A DNA stretch of 64,000 nt from Limanda limanda (taxonomy: Eukaryota; Chordata; Actinopteri; Pleuronectiformes; Pleuronectidae): contig NC_083651.1 of the NCBI RefSeq assembly GCF_963576545.1, positions 22,308,248-22,372,247 of the forward strand. Direction: 5' to 3'. Positions 24,871 to 36,011 of the stretch are shown one piece after another. Every line of letters begins with the position of its first letter. Position 1 is the stretch's first letter. The notes beneath the pieces are model-generated. The model saw only the letters and a program-made list of their open reading frames with translations, searched no databases and was not told where the DNA came from. The translations under genes and the position numbers were made by a program.

Positions 24871-27108
24871 ATCTCATGAGAGCCAAAGGTTTTGGAAGAG
24901 GAACTAACCATTGGGGTTGGTATCGCAAGTTTGGCTTGGTTTGATGGAATGTTAACTTCTCTAACTTCAGTAGAGCAGGCCTCACTTTTTTGTCCACGTT
25001 AGCTCACAATCCGATAGGCTGTGTTGGAAATCACGGCCCATTTACTATATGACACACTATATTTACTATGAGTGTGAGATGTATGGGCTATATAGTTTCC
25101 GTTTCCTGTATGACTATTTTCAATTACCAGTCTCACATTGCAATGTGTCACATTGGATAAATGTGAAAATAAGACATGTAACAATACACTTATCAGTAAT
25201 GACACAAATCAACTATTGGTGCGTGTCCAAATTCTAAATGTATTCCTCTCTATAAAGTCAGATGAGGGTCTATGGCACAGAGAGCAGGGACGCTCACACC
25301 TGGAAAAAAACAAGCTTTCTCGGAGAGTTAATGAAATGTAAAAAAAAAAGGAGCTCATGATGCATTGTTCCTTCTTGTGATTGTGAGTAACAAGGCATAT
25401 TCACATCCAGTATGAGACTGTGAAAGGGTGCAGGAGACCAATGAGGCATTAAAGCAGAGGACAAAGAACGATTTCATTTGAATTAACAGCAACACAAGTT
25501 GCAATCCCTGCTTTGCCCTTTGTATACTGAATGGAAGTAGAGGACTTTCCTGTGTTTAGTCATAGTGTATGTTGAACAAACATCGATGTACCTCCGTCAG
25601 TGTTAATGTTGATTTACCACTGACAGTAGCTGATTGGTCTTTTCTTATCATATTCATTTTGGCTTGAATATTTACACAGGTAATTAAGGCCCTGTGCAAT
25701 TTTCGTCAAACGCGCTGTGATGCAATTAAAATCTTGGCCTCCCAGCTCTTTCCTCTATTGTCTTTGCTTCTTGTTCCTGCAAAACAAACAAGAACTGTGG
25801 CCATTGTTTCCAGCAGTGGACTTACTGCATGTGTTGCCCTCCCTGCTGAGATAAACACAGCCTTGTGATTCAAGCCTATTGTTTTCTGCTTCAGCTTCAT
25901 GTTCGACACTAATTTTATCGTTTTTCCATGGTCCAAAAAAGAAATTATTAAAAATTGTTATTATTTTAGCCCATTTAGCAAAGCGGTTACACAGATGTTG
26001 TCTTAGAGCAGAAAGTGGACAAACTTCACCCTATTACGGGTATTATGTTGGATGAATGTGAACCTTGAGCGATCTGAGAATGAGCTTTAGCAACTGTATC
26101 AAGCAACAAGAGCTATTTGTTGGTTAAATGTTAATGTAAATTTGAGTTCCAGCTGCGTAAGCTATGAAACAGAAAATAACCTCAGCTGTAGAAACACACA
26201 CTCACCAGTTTCTCTTTGTGATCATCAGCTACTACTTGTAGTTACAACTATTACAGCTCAGACCATGATACATGGGGAATTCCCATGTGTTTATATATCT
26301 TCTTTCAAATCATTGATTGTGAAAGTGAATACTACATTAGCGTATGCAGAACATTGCACTTCTGTACACTTGCACAACATTAAGGCCCTGTGATATCTGT
26401 AAATCATTTTTAGTTACAGTCTGTCCCACTGCAGCAAGCCTCACTCACACTGTGAACACTCACAAGCAGCTACGTCTGACTTGTATTTATTTCAGACACC
26501 AGCTGTGTGGGTATTCAGAGGAGAGATACATACAGACTGACTAGATGGGCGAGCCTGACTTCTTTTAGTTTGATGGCACGAGGGCAAAATGTTTTTTCCC
26601 CTGTTTGTGTTTCTGAGTGGGAATTAAAAAGAGCTGACAGAGAGAAGGGGGTAGAAATTATTTGGGGGATTGCTCTCTGACCGCTTTCTTTTTCCAGTGA
26701 TGCTTTGTATTCTCAAAACATTTATCTAGACGTTTGGTCTCTGCCTGCATTCTCTTGGGATTTCATCATAGGAAGTTGAAAGATAAGAAAGGAGCTTTTT
26801 AAGTTTCAGTGTCAGAATTATGGGTGTTTAACCATCATGTAAATTAGAATACAATAAGTTATAATAATCTCTATGAGCAGCACCACTTCTTCAGGGCAGA
26901 AAGTGATTCTGTTTGGTGTCGTGGATTTGGAAGAATCAAAGGAATGAAAACACCACTAGACATCAGCTCGAGGCAATCTTAATAAAACCTCAACAGCCTG
27001 AAATGTGACAAAGAAAGCTGTATGCATGTTTGTACTAGCACATGATAAGAATATAGAAAAGTATTTTAGGTATCCTAACCCCTGAGCCGCAGCTGTTCAG
27101 CCCTTTCA

Positions 27109-27110
<2 letters not shown>

Positions 27111-27168
<58 letters not shown>
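27111..27168. repeat. (TA)n microsatellite
   Basis: Fifty-eight bases of pure TA repeat, followed by 'aatgcagcat'. It is self-complementary and could extrude as a hairpin. Confidence 0.95.
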
Positions 27169-27171
<3 letters not shown>

Positions 27172-29917
27172 GCAGCATACATTCACACACACATACAGAG
27201 ACACAAACACAAGCCAATTTGTATTGCGTATGAAAGCCTTCATGTTGATCAAATTGGCACCAGAACTAAATGAATCTTGTTTCTTCTATAGAATAAGTCT
27301 AAATTGGCCTTGTAAAAATAGAGTCTTATATAATCTACATCTAATATAAGTATGTGTTAACTCCAGATAGATTCACCACCTGGAGCTTTTCTCCCCTGTT
27401 TTGTGCCGTTACAACCTGGAATTACAATTGAGAAGTGCAGCCATAATAAATCAATATTACATACTTGTTTATTTGGGTATTTGTTTAAAATTAGGAGAAC
27501 ATTTTGAAAGACATTTTAAATGTATCTTTCACCGACAGCCACAAGCAGCATTTTGAACCGTGAACTGTTTGAGTCTTTCCTCCTCAGTGCACCTGAGATC
27601 TGCAGCCGTATCAGAGTCTGTGGCTGCTGCTGCTGTAGATGTGATGATTCAGTCTAGCAAGACAAGACCTTTCTGCCCTGTTGGTTTCAGAGTACATTGT
27701 GAAACTGAATTGAGATGTGCTTGCTCTGCATACTATCAATCAGCCGGGTTTCTCATAGTCAGAGTCCTTCCTGACTTATTGGCCATACATATAACATTAC
27801 TGAACTCTACCAGAGTTACATGTTGGAAAACCAAACTCTGTGTGTTCATCATTTGCTAATAGATTTATTCTAATTTATGATTAGGGCATGAAATTGTGTC
27901 CACACTAGAATCCTACAGCAGGTAATTTGTTGCACTGACGCCTACTACAATCAATTATTTGTCGTATTTTTCTACGACTGAACGTTTTTTTCTCACTCTA
28001 AGGTTTTTCTATTTGTCTCTCACTGACAACGCAACAAATACTTCATTGCTCTTCGTACACGTTACACTTTGCCCCGAGCGTTCTGGAAGGTGTTGAAAGG
28101 TATTGATGTTAAGTGAGGTGGACAGAAATCTCTGGAGGGAGAAGGGCAAACCAGACACATCATGAGCTTTGGGTTGGAGCTTTATTACATTTCCAGACTC
28201 CATGAAATCACAAGATTCCGCAACTGTCCAATACTTGAAATGATGAGATATGGATGGATTATTATAAAATCATATCCTCCTGATTGTTTGCGACAAATAG
28301 TATTGTTGCTATTATATTATAATAATTACAAACCAAACTATTATATACATGGCAATCAAATCAAAAAAAATTTGCAGACAGACCGTTATCATTTAAGTAT
28401 TAATATAAGCTTTTCACAACAACTATTTTGAGAATAAAAACTGAAAACTTTTATATTTATGTCACTTCATCGCTGAAGCTGGAGGCTTATTTACAAAAGG
28501 CCAAAGATTATTCGACCTAATGACTCAAACCAAATGGGGTTATTAATATTGGCGAAGGCACTAAACTTTAAGGTTGTAATTTCAGCTAATTTTAGTTAAT
28601 GCTACCACATACTGATAACAGAATTATATCAATGTTTTAGGTTTCCATGCAATATGATTACTGAAAAGCTAATCAACAGAAGGAAATTAACGAGCTCACA
28701 GGTTGCCACTCTGCAACAAGGTGCCGAACCTCGCGCGGTGACGGCCACTCTAGTGAATTCTGCGATAGTGGATGAATAACTGCTCCTGTACCGGATCCAA
28801 CTGGCTCTGTTTTCACGTTGTGTCTTTTCCCCCTCCCGCTGATTCCCACCTGCTCTGGTGGATGTGCTTCGGGATTTTGCTTCCTCTGGTAACTTGTCTC
28901 CTCTACAAACCGCATGTTGATTTATTTGCTGATCACAGGATTATTCCTGTACATGTTCAGTAAATACTGTGTCTGTCAGCATGGGTGTTCACTGTGTGGG
29001 CGCTCGACAGACTCAAATCATGTTGGTCCATGTTACCAACGATCACACATAGCTGTTCGGTGTTAAATGTTTTTCATTTCAAATTCTTTCCCGGGGATTC
29101 CGCGATTTTGCCCATATGTTTATTTGATAGCACACCTATATGCATATCTGGTGAGAATCATGTACAGATAGTCTCACATTCTTAATGTGTCACGTATTGG
29201 TGTGAACTTTACTTATTTATTCGCCCCCTCTAACACAAGTAGTTAAACTCCTCTGCTCTTTGGAAAATTTATGAGAAGCACTGCTCACATTTCTTAGCTC
29301 AGGAATCTGCTCTGGAGTTTTATTTTGGTTTATATTTCTGCCAAACCAAATAAGAAAGTCATTATTCACAGGACATCTGATCAGTTGTGTTTTTTTAATA
29401 ATGCCAAATGTAAGATTATTTCGTTTGAAACAGGACTGGGCCTGGTATTAGCAGAATCAGTGACTGCACGTTTTGCATGGCTGCTTGCATTATGTGTCTT
29501 GTTTGTACACACTAAGCCCGGTTTATTAGATGCAACAAGATAATGTGAAGGTAGTGATGATACAGCTGTGCAGGGAACCTCACCCGAAGGTCGTAATGTT
29601 CAGTCTTGTTAACACTGATGAGATGTAGGGATTCAAATAGTGGTCACTCATGGTTGTGTTGCTGAATCACACTGAGAGATGTCTCCAATATTTAGACTGA
29701 GAAATACGGTGCAAAAAATACAATGGACTTAGTACGAGGTCATATCCATCACAGAGTAAACCAGTACAACCAGTAAAACTCTCCAAGTGTTACCTTGATG
29801 TTGTCTTACGATACACCACCATCACTGCCACATTAAATGCTCTGTTTTTGACCATGCTGTGTGATGTACCCATAGTGCACCTCTGTACACTTTTCCTTGA
29901 CTCTGTGATGTCATCAG

Positions 29918-29999
29918 ACTGGGGCGACCTGGGGTGGACTGCTACTGTCAGCACGACACCGGAGCAGCTGTTCTTCAACTGGTGTTCCTCATCAATGAG
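29918..29999 (+). CDS. stxbp5l: Tomosyn exon A (first found in window), WD40 propeller
   Basis: The exon is 82 nt, entered in phase 2 (its first base completes a codon) and left in phase 0 after '...FLINE'. The acceptor is 'gatgtcatcag' and the donor 'gag|gtaaga'. It encodes L, then GRPGVDCYCQHDTGAAVLQL, then VFLINE, a hallmark block of tomosyn (syntaxin-binding protein 5 family). Tomosyns are large cytosolic proteins with two WD40 beta-propellers and a C-terminal R-SNARE-like motif. They sequester syntaxin-1 and SNAP-25 and so hold back vesicle priming. This block lies in the first propeller near the N-terminus. The 'VDC' and 'AAVLQL' residues resemble STXBP5L more than STXBP5, by my memory of the human proteins. 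Upstream coding exons are not found in the window. Tomosyn family assignment is very secure; the paralogue is not. Confidence 0.93.
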
Positions 30000-31550
30000 G
30001 TAAGAGCAAGTCATCCCTTTTGTGTTATCTTGATTGTTATAATGATGAAGGCAATTACCTTTTTTTAAACGGGGGTTGTTGAATCATTTGTGTGAATATG
30101 AGAGAGGAGTTATGTCTGAAGCTACTCAGGCATTGCTTGTGAGTACAATTAATTCATTATGCTTTTATCGTTATTTTTTACTTCATGGGATTTGTTGATA
30201 ATAAATAATTGCAGATTTGGCTTTGTCACAATCAGGGCTGTTGTGAGGGTCGAACACCTTTTTACCTAACTTACTGAATACAAAATTGTGTATACGCATC
30301 ATTTTATATTGTGGTTTAGTCACTTGTCATTGTGCAATATAAAAAAAAGCTTGAGTCAAATTCACAGCCAATGTTTACTGAGCATCATGTGAGCCTCACC
30401 TTGAACCCGCTCCTTCTCACTGTTGCCTGGCACCCCCCCCTGCTCTCCCTTCTCCTGAGCCTACAGTCCTCGCTGCTTGCACACGCTCAAAGTCCAGTCT
30501 CTCCTGCAAACAAGACGAGTTTCTGTGGGTCCTATATATATATTCTAACACTATACGTATACAATAATCTCCGTTCTCTGTTTGAGGCGTGCAAGTGTAA
30601 TTATTTTTTTCCCCTGCTGAAAAACAGCAACATCTTCACCATGTTAAATATTAAATCAGAAAATGTGACTGAAGCTTAATTTGGTCCATGTTCGGTTTGG
30701 CACGTTACATAACCCAGAAATCAAGACCGCTGAGGATGAAATTATCCAACCACTCCAGTTGTATCATGAAGAGGAGCAGTTTGCCCACTGGAAATAACTT
30801 GATGTGTGCGAATACGAGAGAAATGAAGATCCTGACAGTGTAACCCTGCTGCACCGTGGGCACCATCAATGATTTATTTACTTTCCCACCGTTGTTTTCG
30901 GTTCTTGACTGCAGATTTGGTTTCCAATTCAGTGGTTCGACTGTGTTGGATTATTTTTTTGTCTTTGAAAGTACATATTGACATATTTGGGTTTACAATA
31001 TTTAGCCCCCCAGTCTTGTTTCTGAACCAGTTAGAAACTCTCTGTTGTTTAATGTGGAGGAGCTGATGACAGCAGGAGACAAAGCATTCTGTAATGAACC
31101 ATTTAAATGATCATTATGATTATTACTCCCTCAAAGATTTGTTTCCTCAATGTCTTTAAAACAGTTTTCCCTCGCTGTCTGATTTTGCTGTGTGGGCTGA
31201 CACATGGTTCTTTGAGGCCTTTAACAACATCTTACTCGTGTGCACCGCGGTTCGATTCCATGTTTTGTTTACTAACAGAATTCTGTAGGTGTGCTAGCGG
31301 AAGAAAAACAGGTCGTGGTGTTAAAGAGCAGGAGCTTAGTCACGCGGTTCATTCCACTCTGTGTTTCTCTTTATCCTTTATTCTTCTTTAATCCATTTGC
31401 TCCTCCTGCCTCTCGATGTTTTTTGCGTAGAACCACTCAGTTTTTTTCTTTTTTATGCCCACTGGCCTTTTCAGCCCACTTCTCCATCACTCATTGGCCT
31501 ACTTGTGATGTGTCTGTCTGAAGCAAATGGATGTGTATGGGCCTGAAGAG

Positions 31551-31571
31551 GTGTGTGTGTGTGTGTGTGTT
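31551..31571 (+). repeat. Short (GT)n repeat
   Basis: Twenty-one bases of GT repeat inside a tomosyn intron. Confidence 0.85.
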
Positions 31572-31654
31572 TCTGTGTGTCAGATACTTACTTTGAGTAT
31601 GTGTGTGGAGGCTCAAGTACATGTGTGAAGACAGTGTTCTCTGTGTGCGTGTGT

Positions 31655-31740
31655 TTTAATACCTCTGCCAAGAAGGTTATGTTTTCATTGCTGTTTGTCT
31701 GTTAGCAGGACTACACAAAATCTATTTTCACCCATTTTCC
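31655..31740 (-). repeat. Reverse-strand copy of retroposon-like 3' end
   Basis: The segment begins 'taatacctctgccaagaagg' and 'ttatgttttcattgctgttt', then 'gtctgttagcaggacta'. It is the reverse complement of the module at the end of the 21480-21725 repeat. Confidence 0.6.
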
Positions 31741-34343
31741 AGAGATTATTAACAACAAATTAAATACAAAAACATATATAATGTTTAACAACAGCTGTGA
31801 GCTGCTAAACCTGTATGGAGTCCTTTGTTTTATCCTTCACCTTGTGTTGAACTCCTCCTCAGCTGAGTGCCATTGAAGTGTCTGTATATTTACTAATTCA
31901 TTTTTGCAATTTCATTGTGAAATGAGTGGGATTCAGCATAATAAATGCTTTTGTGTTTGTCTCCTGTATTTCAATAGGCCCTCACAGTGATGACTATAGT
32001 TCTTCTCATTGTTTGACCTGTCGACTGATAGCTGTGCTGCGTGTCAGTGTCCTCTTGGATTAACTGTGTGGGCCGTCAGCCTCCCTGCTAATGTTCGACT
32101 TACAGTTCAGACCAGCCTCTTGACATTCACTTAGATTTAACCCACTCCTGGAATGTACCTGTTTCATGCATCAAGAGTGTTTCTCTTCTACGGTGGGGTG
32201 GTGGGCAAACATTTTCCATGTGCCGCTGTCAGCCCAACAACTGCTATTTGCACATGTGTGTGTAGGGTGTGATCATCATTTCAGCTATCTGTTTGCAAAT
32301 AAACGCGACAAGTGATAGTTTCTATTTATACCAAAAACGCATTTGTTCATTGGACTATACAGTCCACACACTACACTGACAAACCAACATCAATAGGCTA
32401 CGTTATGTTGCTGCTTTAAAATTGATGACGGGGAAAATAAATTATGATTTGGGAACTCTTTGCCATCTGCTGCGTAAATGAGGTGCATAACAGAGACCAG
32501 TGTCTGTGATTCATCTGTGGAACATTCGGACTTCCTAGTCCTCTGAACAGTTACATTGATTAATGGTTTTAAATTGCGGGGTAAACTCTTTTATTGCATA
32601 TTATTAACAAAGCCCACTTCCCTCAACAATTCTTGAAACAAAGACAATGTGCAAATTTTATAACATCGGCACCATTATTAATTTGTTTTAACGAGAAACA
32701 TAAATTTCACTCCTTATAATTTATTAAGCCTCATATTCTGTGTTCAAATTGGATTTTCATAGCTTTTCCTCCAGGTTTGAAGACGTTTAATCAATTTCTT
32801 CGTCTCAACTCAGGGACCTTTCTTAAGAATGAACTTTATATCAGGCCATGTTATGATCAATTGGTTAATTAACCAATTTAGATTTTCTGATGCGATAAGT
32901 GTTAAAAGGGAGCTATTGAAAATGGTTCAGCCAAACATGAAATGTTGATTCACCGACATAAATACACAGGTAGTTATTCTTCCAGATTGTTTGTATGGAG
33001 TCATTTTCTGTGGGCCCTGGCCTCTGCCATTTTACCTGTGAACTATAGCTGCACCTGGCTGCCATCAAGCCGTCAATACAAGCTCACCATAATGGAGCTG
33101 CGGACCTGGTGCAAAACATATAAGGTCAGACTTACCAGGGTACAGGTGGGAGAGGTGATGGAGCATCTACTGACCTCCGACCTGACCCATGAGCAATGAA
33201 AACCACTTTCCACACAATCACACCTGGCAACCCAGTTCTTCCATTACACTTCCCTTTTAAAATAGTTTGCTCCATCTGTTGGTCTGAGAATAAGTGAACA
33301 TATAGAGAACAGAATGAGGTGTATATGTATTGAATAGAATAGCCTCTATAGAATCTTAACAGAAGTGTACTGTTTAAAAGAAATGTTATAATGTAGAATG
33401 TGATAATTCTGAGGTTTGGTTCTGCTGCATGGTGATGAACACTGGCTGAGGATTACTGGTTGCTTGAAAAGTCTTATATATTTTACCTCGTACTGGCACT
33501 CAGTGGAGACAAATATCATATCTTTAATAATTCTACCAATATAAATTATTATCTTACAAACTCACTATGAAAATAAGCTTTTGTCAAGCGTGACAATCAG
33601 ACGAATCAAGGGAAAGTTAAGGTCATTCATTCATAATGGGGGTTAGGCAGGTTTTTTGAAAAGAGAATCAGTCAGATGAAGACTTTTTTACCACAGAGTG
33701 CAAATACAAGACTTTTGTGTCTGATGGTAATTACAGGGAATAATGGAACATTTCTCCACGGATAATAATGGTCCACAAAACGTCCTCCCTACGCTACATT
33801 TCCCGTATATAGTTTTAGTATCATCCTGATAATCACCCCTTAAGCAAAGGTTATGTATTTTGAACGAAGGGAAAACATTCTGTGAAATCCTCTTGTGTTG
33901 TACAGTCTTTAATCCCATGATTAAGTTTGTAATCTAAAGCTAATTCTCCCTTGGCTCCAGTCTTAGCCTTGATGCTCTGGTAGCAAACCCGCATTGGGAA
34001 TTTCACTGTAATTACAATTAGCTGCCCTCAGAAGCAGGGTTGCAACCAGCTGATGACATTTGAAAACTTCCTCTCAGTTTTATTTCAGTTTCAATGTTAG
34101 TGTGGTATTTTTTTTACCTATTTTTTCTGCTTTTATGTGTGTATAAGACTGTAAATACCTCATGTTATTTTCACGTGTATGTCCTTGATGCCCTTCACCT
34201 TGAATCTACTATGTTTTCAGCATTTTGTGTAATCTTCCACAATCTCATCAACCAGGACCACAGGACTTTATTCCAAAAGGCAAGGTGACATCCGTGTCCC
34301 TGCAATGATTAACTACTGATACTTCCTGTTTTTTGTCCTTTAG

Positions 34344-34444
34344 GGAGCGTTGGTCACAGCCTGTGCAGATGACACGCTACACTTGTGGAATCTGCGTCAG
34401 AGGCGGCCGGCGATCCTGCATTCACTCAAATTCAACAGAGAGAG
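34344..34444 (+). CDS. stxbp5l: Tomosyn exon B, WD40 propeller
   Basis: The 101-nt exon starts in phase 0 and ends with two bases (AG) of an arginine codon completed by the next exon. The acceptor is 'tttgtcctttag' and the donor 'gag|gtaagaat'. It encodes GALVTACADDTLHLWNLRQR followed by RPAILHSLKFNRER. 'DDTLHLWNLRQ' is a typical WD-repeat end ('WN' in the WD position). It continues the 'FLINE' of the previous exon exactly as in vertebrate tomosyns. 'PAILHSLKFN' is the STXBP5L form as I recall it, while 'ADDTL' is closer to STXBP5. No breaks are seen. Confidence 0.95.
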
Positions 34445-35398
34445 GTAAGAATTCCGCTAGATAGGACGCACACGTACAGGGTACAGAAACACACATTTAC
34501 TGTGAAAACTAGATGCAATTGCCCGAGATGAGTATATCCTCCAGCTTTTACGTGATACTAGAGCCCATCATCATGCACAACAATTTCCACAGGGTCAGGC
34601 AGTCAGGGCTGAGCTGTACATGACACTGTATTCTGCTTCCACTCATCTTCAGCATCTTGACACAATGACAGCTGTAAAGAGTCCTTAGAAAAGACCTGAA
34701 CTGGGCTCACTTTACAGACATTTCAGGCCAATTTAAAGCTGATTTGTTCCCCCAGGACTCTTATCTTGGTTGGTACTGATGTTCGGCCCAGATTATCTGG
34801 TAGTGTGAGGGGTTCCAGAGCATTTCTTGAACCTCCCCAGCTGGCCGCAGAAGAATCGGGAGCCTACCCGATACTCATCAAACTCATATATAGGATTTAC
34901 AGTGCGTTGTTTCTGAGCTGAATCACAAAAGCCAGCAAGAGAGACACAGCAACCCGAGAGGCTAACGTCAGCTACTGCGCTACAGTTAACAGATATTATA
35001 ACTGACGGTTGAAGTGTCACCTGAAGAAAAGATAAATATCTCATGCTGACCACTTGCTTTCGATCATTTTCTCATCCACACTCATTCTGGCGTCTGCCTT
35101 TTACCAACATTAGATACATGAGAGAGATGAGCTGGTGTGTCATTTCCTCTGGGCCAATAATATAATAATATTATCCTGTGGTGTGTGATTAGACATCATT
35201 TTCTAATCTTGTAGTGTGGTCTTGTTTAAGATTATAGTGAATGATTTGTGTGAAGATTCTCCTCATGTCCGCCATGCAACCTGATTTCAAAGTGCATTTG
35301 TCTGAGCCGAGCTTTATTTAACTGGACCATCTCTCAGCAGCATCATCCGCAGCAGCCAGAAACACATTTAATCAGCTCTGTCTGGGTCGAGAAGCCGA

Positions 35399-35538
35399 GG
35401 CCTCCTCCCTCTCCTCCCTCTCCTCACTCTCCTCCCTCTTCTCCCTCTCCTCCCTCTACTCCCTCTTCTCCCTCTCCTTCCTCGCCCCTCTCTCCTCTCT
35501 CTCCACCCTCTCCTCCCTCTACTCCCTCTCCTCCCTTT
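35399..35538 (+). repeat. Pyrimidine-only tract, imperfect (CTCCCT)n
   Basis: About 140 bases almost entirely C and T on the plus strand, built from variants of CTCCCT, CTCCTCCCT and CTTCTCCCT, with single A interruptions such as 'ctactcc'. Homopyrimidine mirror-like tracts can form triplex DNA. In the transcript it would be a long polypyrimidine stretch that could bind PTB-type proteins. It lies about 390 bases upstream of the candidate cassette exon. Confidence 0.85.
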
Positions 35539-35930
35539 GACACTGAACCTTTTTTACCCTCTTTGATAAGCCTGAGAAACCTCATCTTCTGACTCAATTG
35601 AACTTGTGAGACATCTCCCCCCATCTACACCACCACCGGCAGTGATAGATGATTTCTGAGTGGTTATTAGAAAACCGAATCCTTCGCCTTTGACATGTTG
35701 CCACATCACTCACCTTCCACATGGTGGCTGTAACCTGGCATCATTAGAGAGAGCTCGTGGAATATTTGATGTTGGTTATGGAAGCCCAGTCAGACTGGGT
35801 GTGATGGATGTGCTTAATTTGAACATCTCAAATGACCTCTGCCTTGTGTCTGTTTCTATATCTGACACCAATTGAGGGTCTTGAAGGTTGAAGGACAGGC
35901 TGTTTTTACTCTGTTGCTTTTACCCGACAG

Positions 35931-36011
35931 ATACGTCCGCACTATAGGAAGCCAGAATTGCTCAATAAACTGGGATGAACCTGATCACTGCAGAATTCTT
36001 GGTCGCACCCA
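35931..36011 (+). CDS. Candidate in-frame cassette exon of tomosyn
   Basis: An 81-nt segment is bordered by a strong acceptor ('gttgcttttacccgacag') and the consensus donor GTGAGT. The upstream tomosyn exon leaves two bases of a codon; if this segment is included, the frame stays open for 27 codons and rejoins the next exon in the right phase. It would add YVRTIGSQNCSINWDEPDHC plus RILGRT between '...NRER' and 'VTFCHL'. At the far junction R is replaced by Q. I know no such insert in STXBP5 or STXBP5L, where the known alternative exons lie in a more C-terminal linker. It would insert into a propeller blade or loop. A chance open frame of this size is not rare, so this is a hypothesis. Confidence 0.35.

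Larger units (their letters stand above)
21726..29917. other. Presumed tomosyn intron, no gene seen
   Basis: Apart from the repeats listed separately, I see no exon in this interval. The tomosyn exon that should precede the one at 29918 (conserved around 'HGFP' and 'ALAFDPVQ' in the family) was searched for by eye and not found, so the preceding intron probably runs through this interval and perhaps beyond the left edge. Confidence 0.45.
30000..34343 (+). other. Tomosyn intron A-B (4.3 kb)
   Basis: Bounded by a GT donor and 'tgtcctttag' acceptor. It holds a short (GT)n at 31551-31571 and a reverse-strand copy of the retroposon-like repeat at 31655-31740. Nothing else is recognised. Confidence 0.8.
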
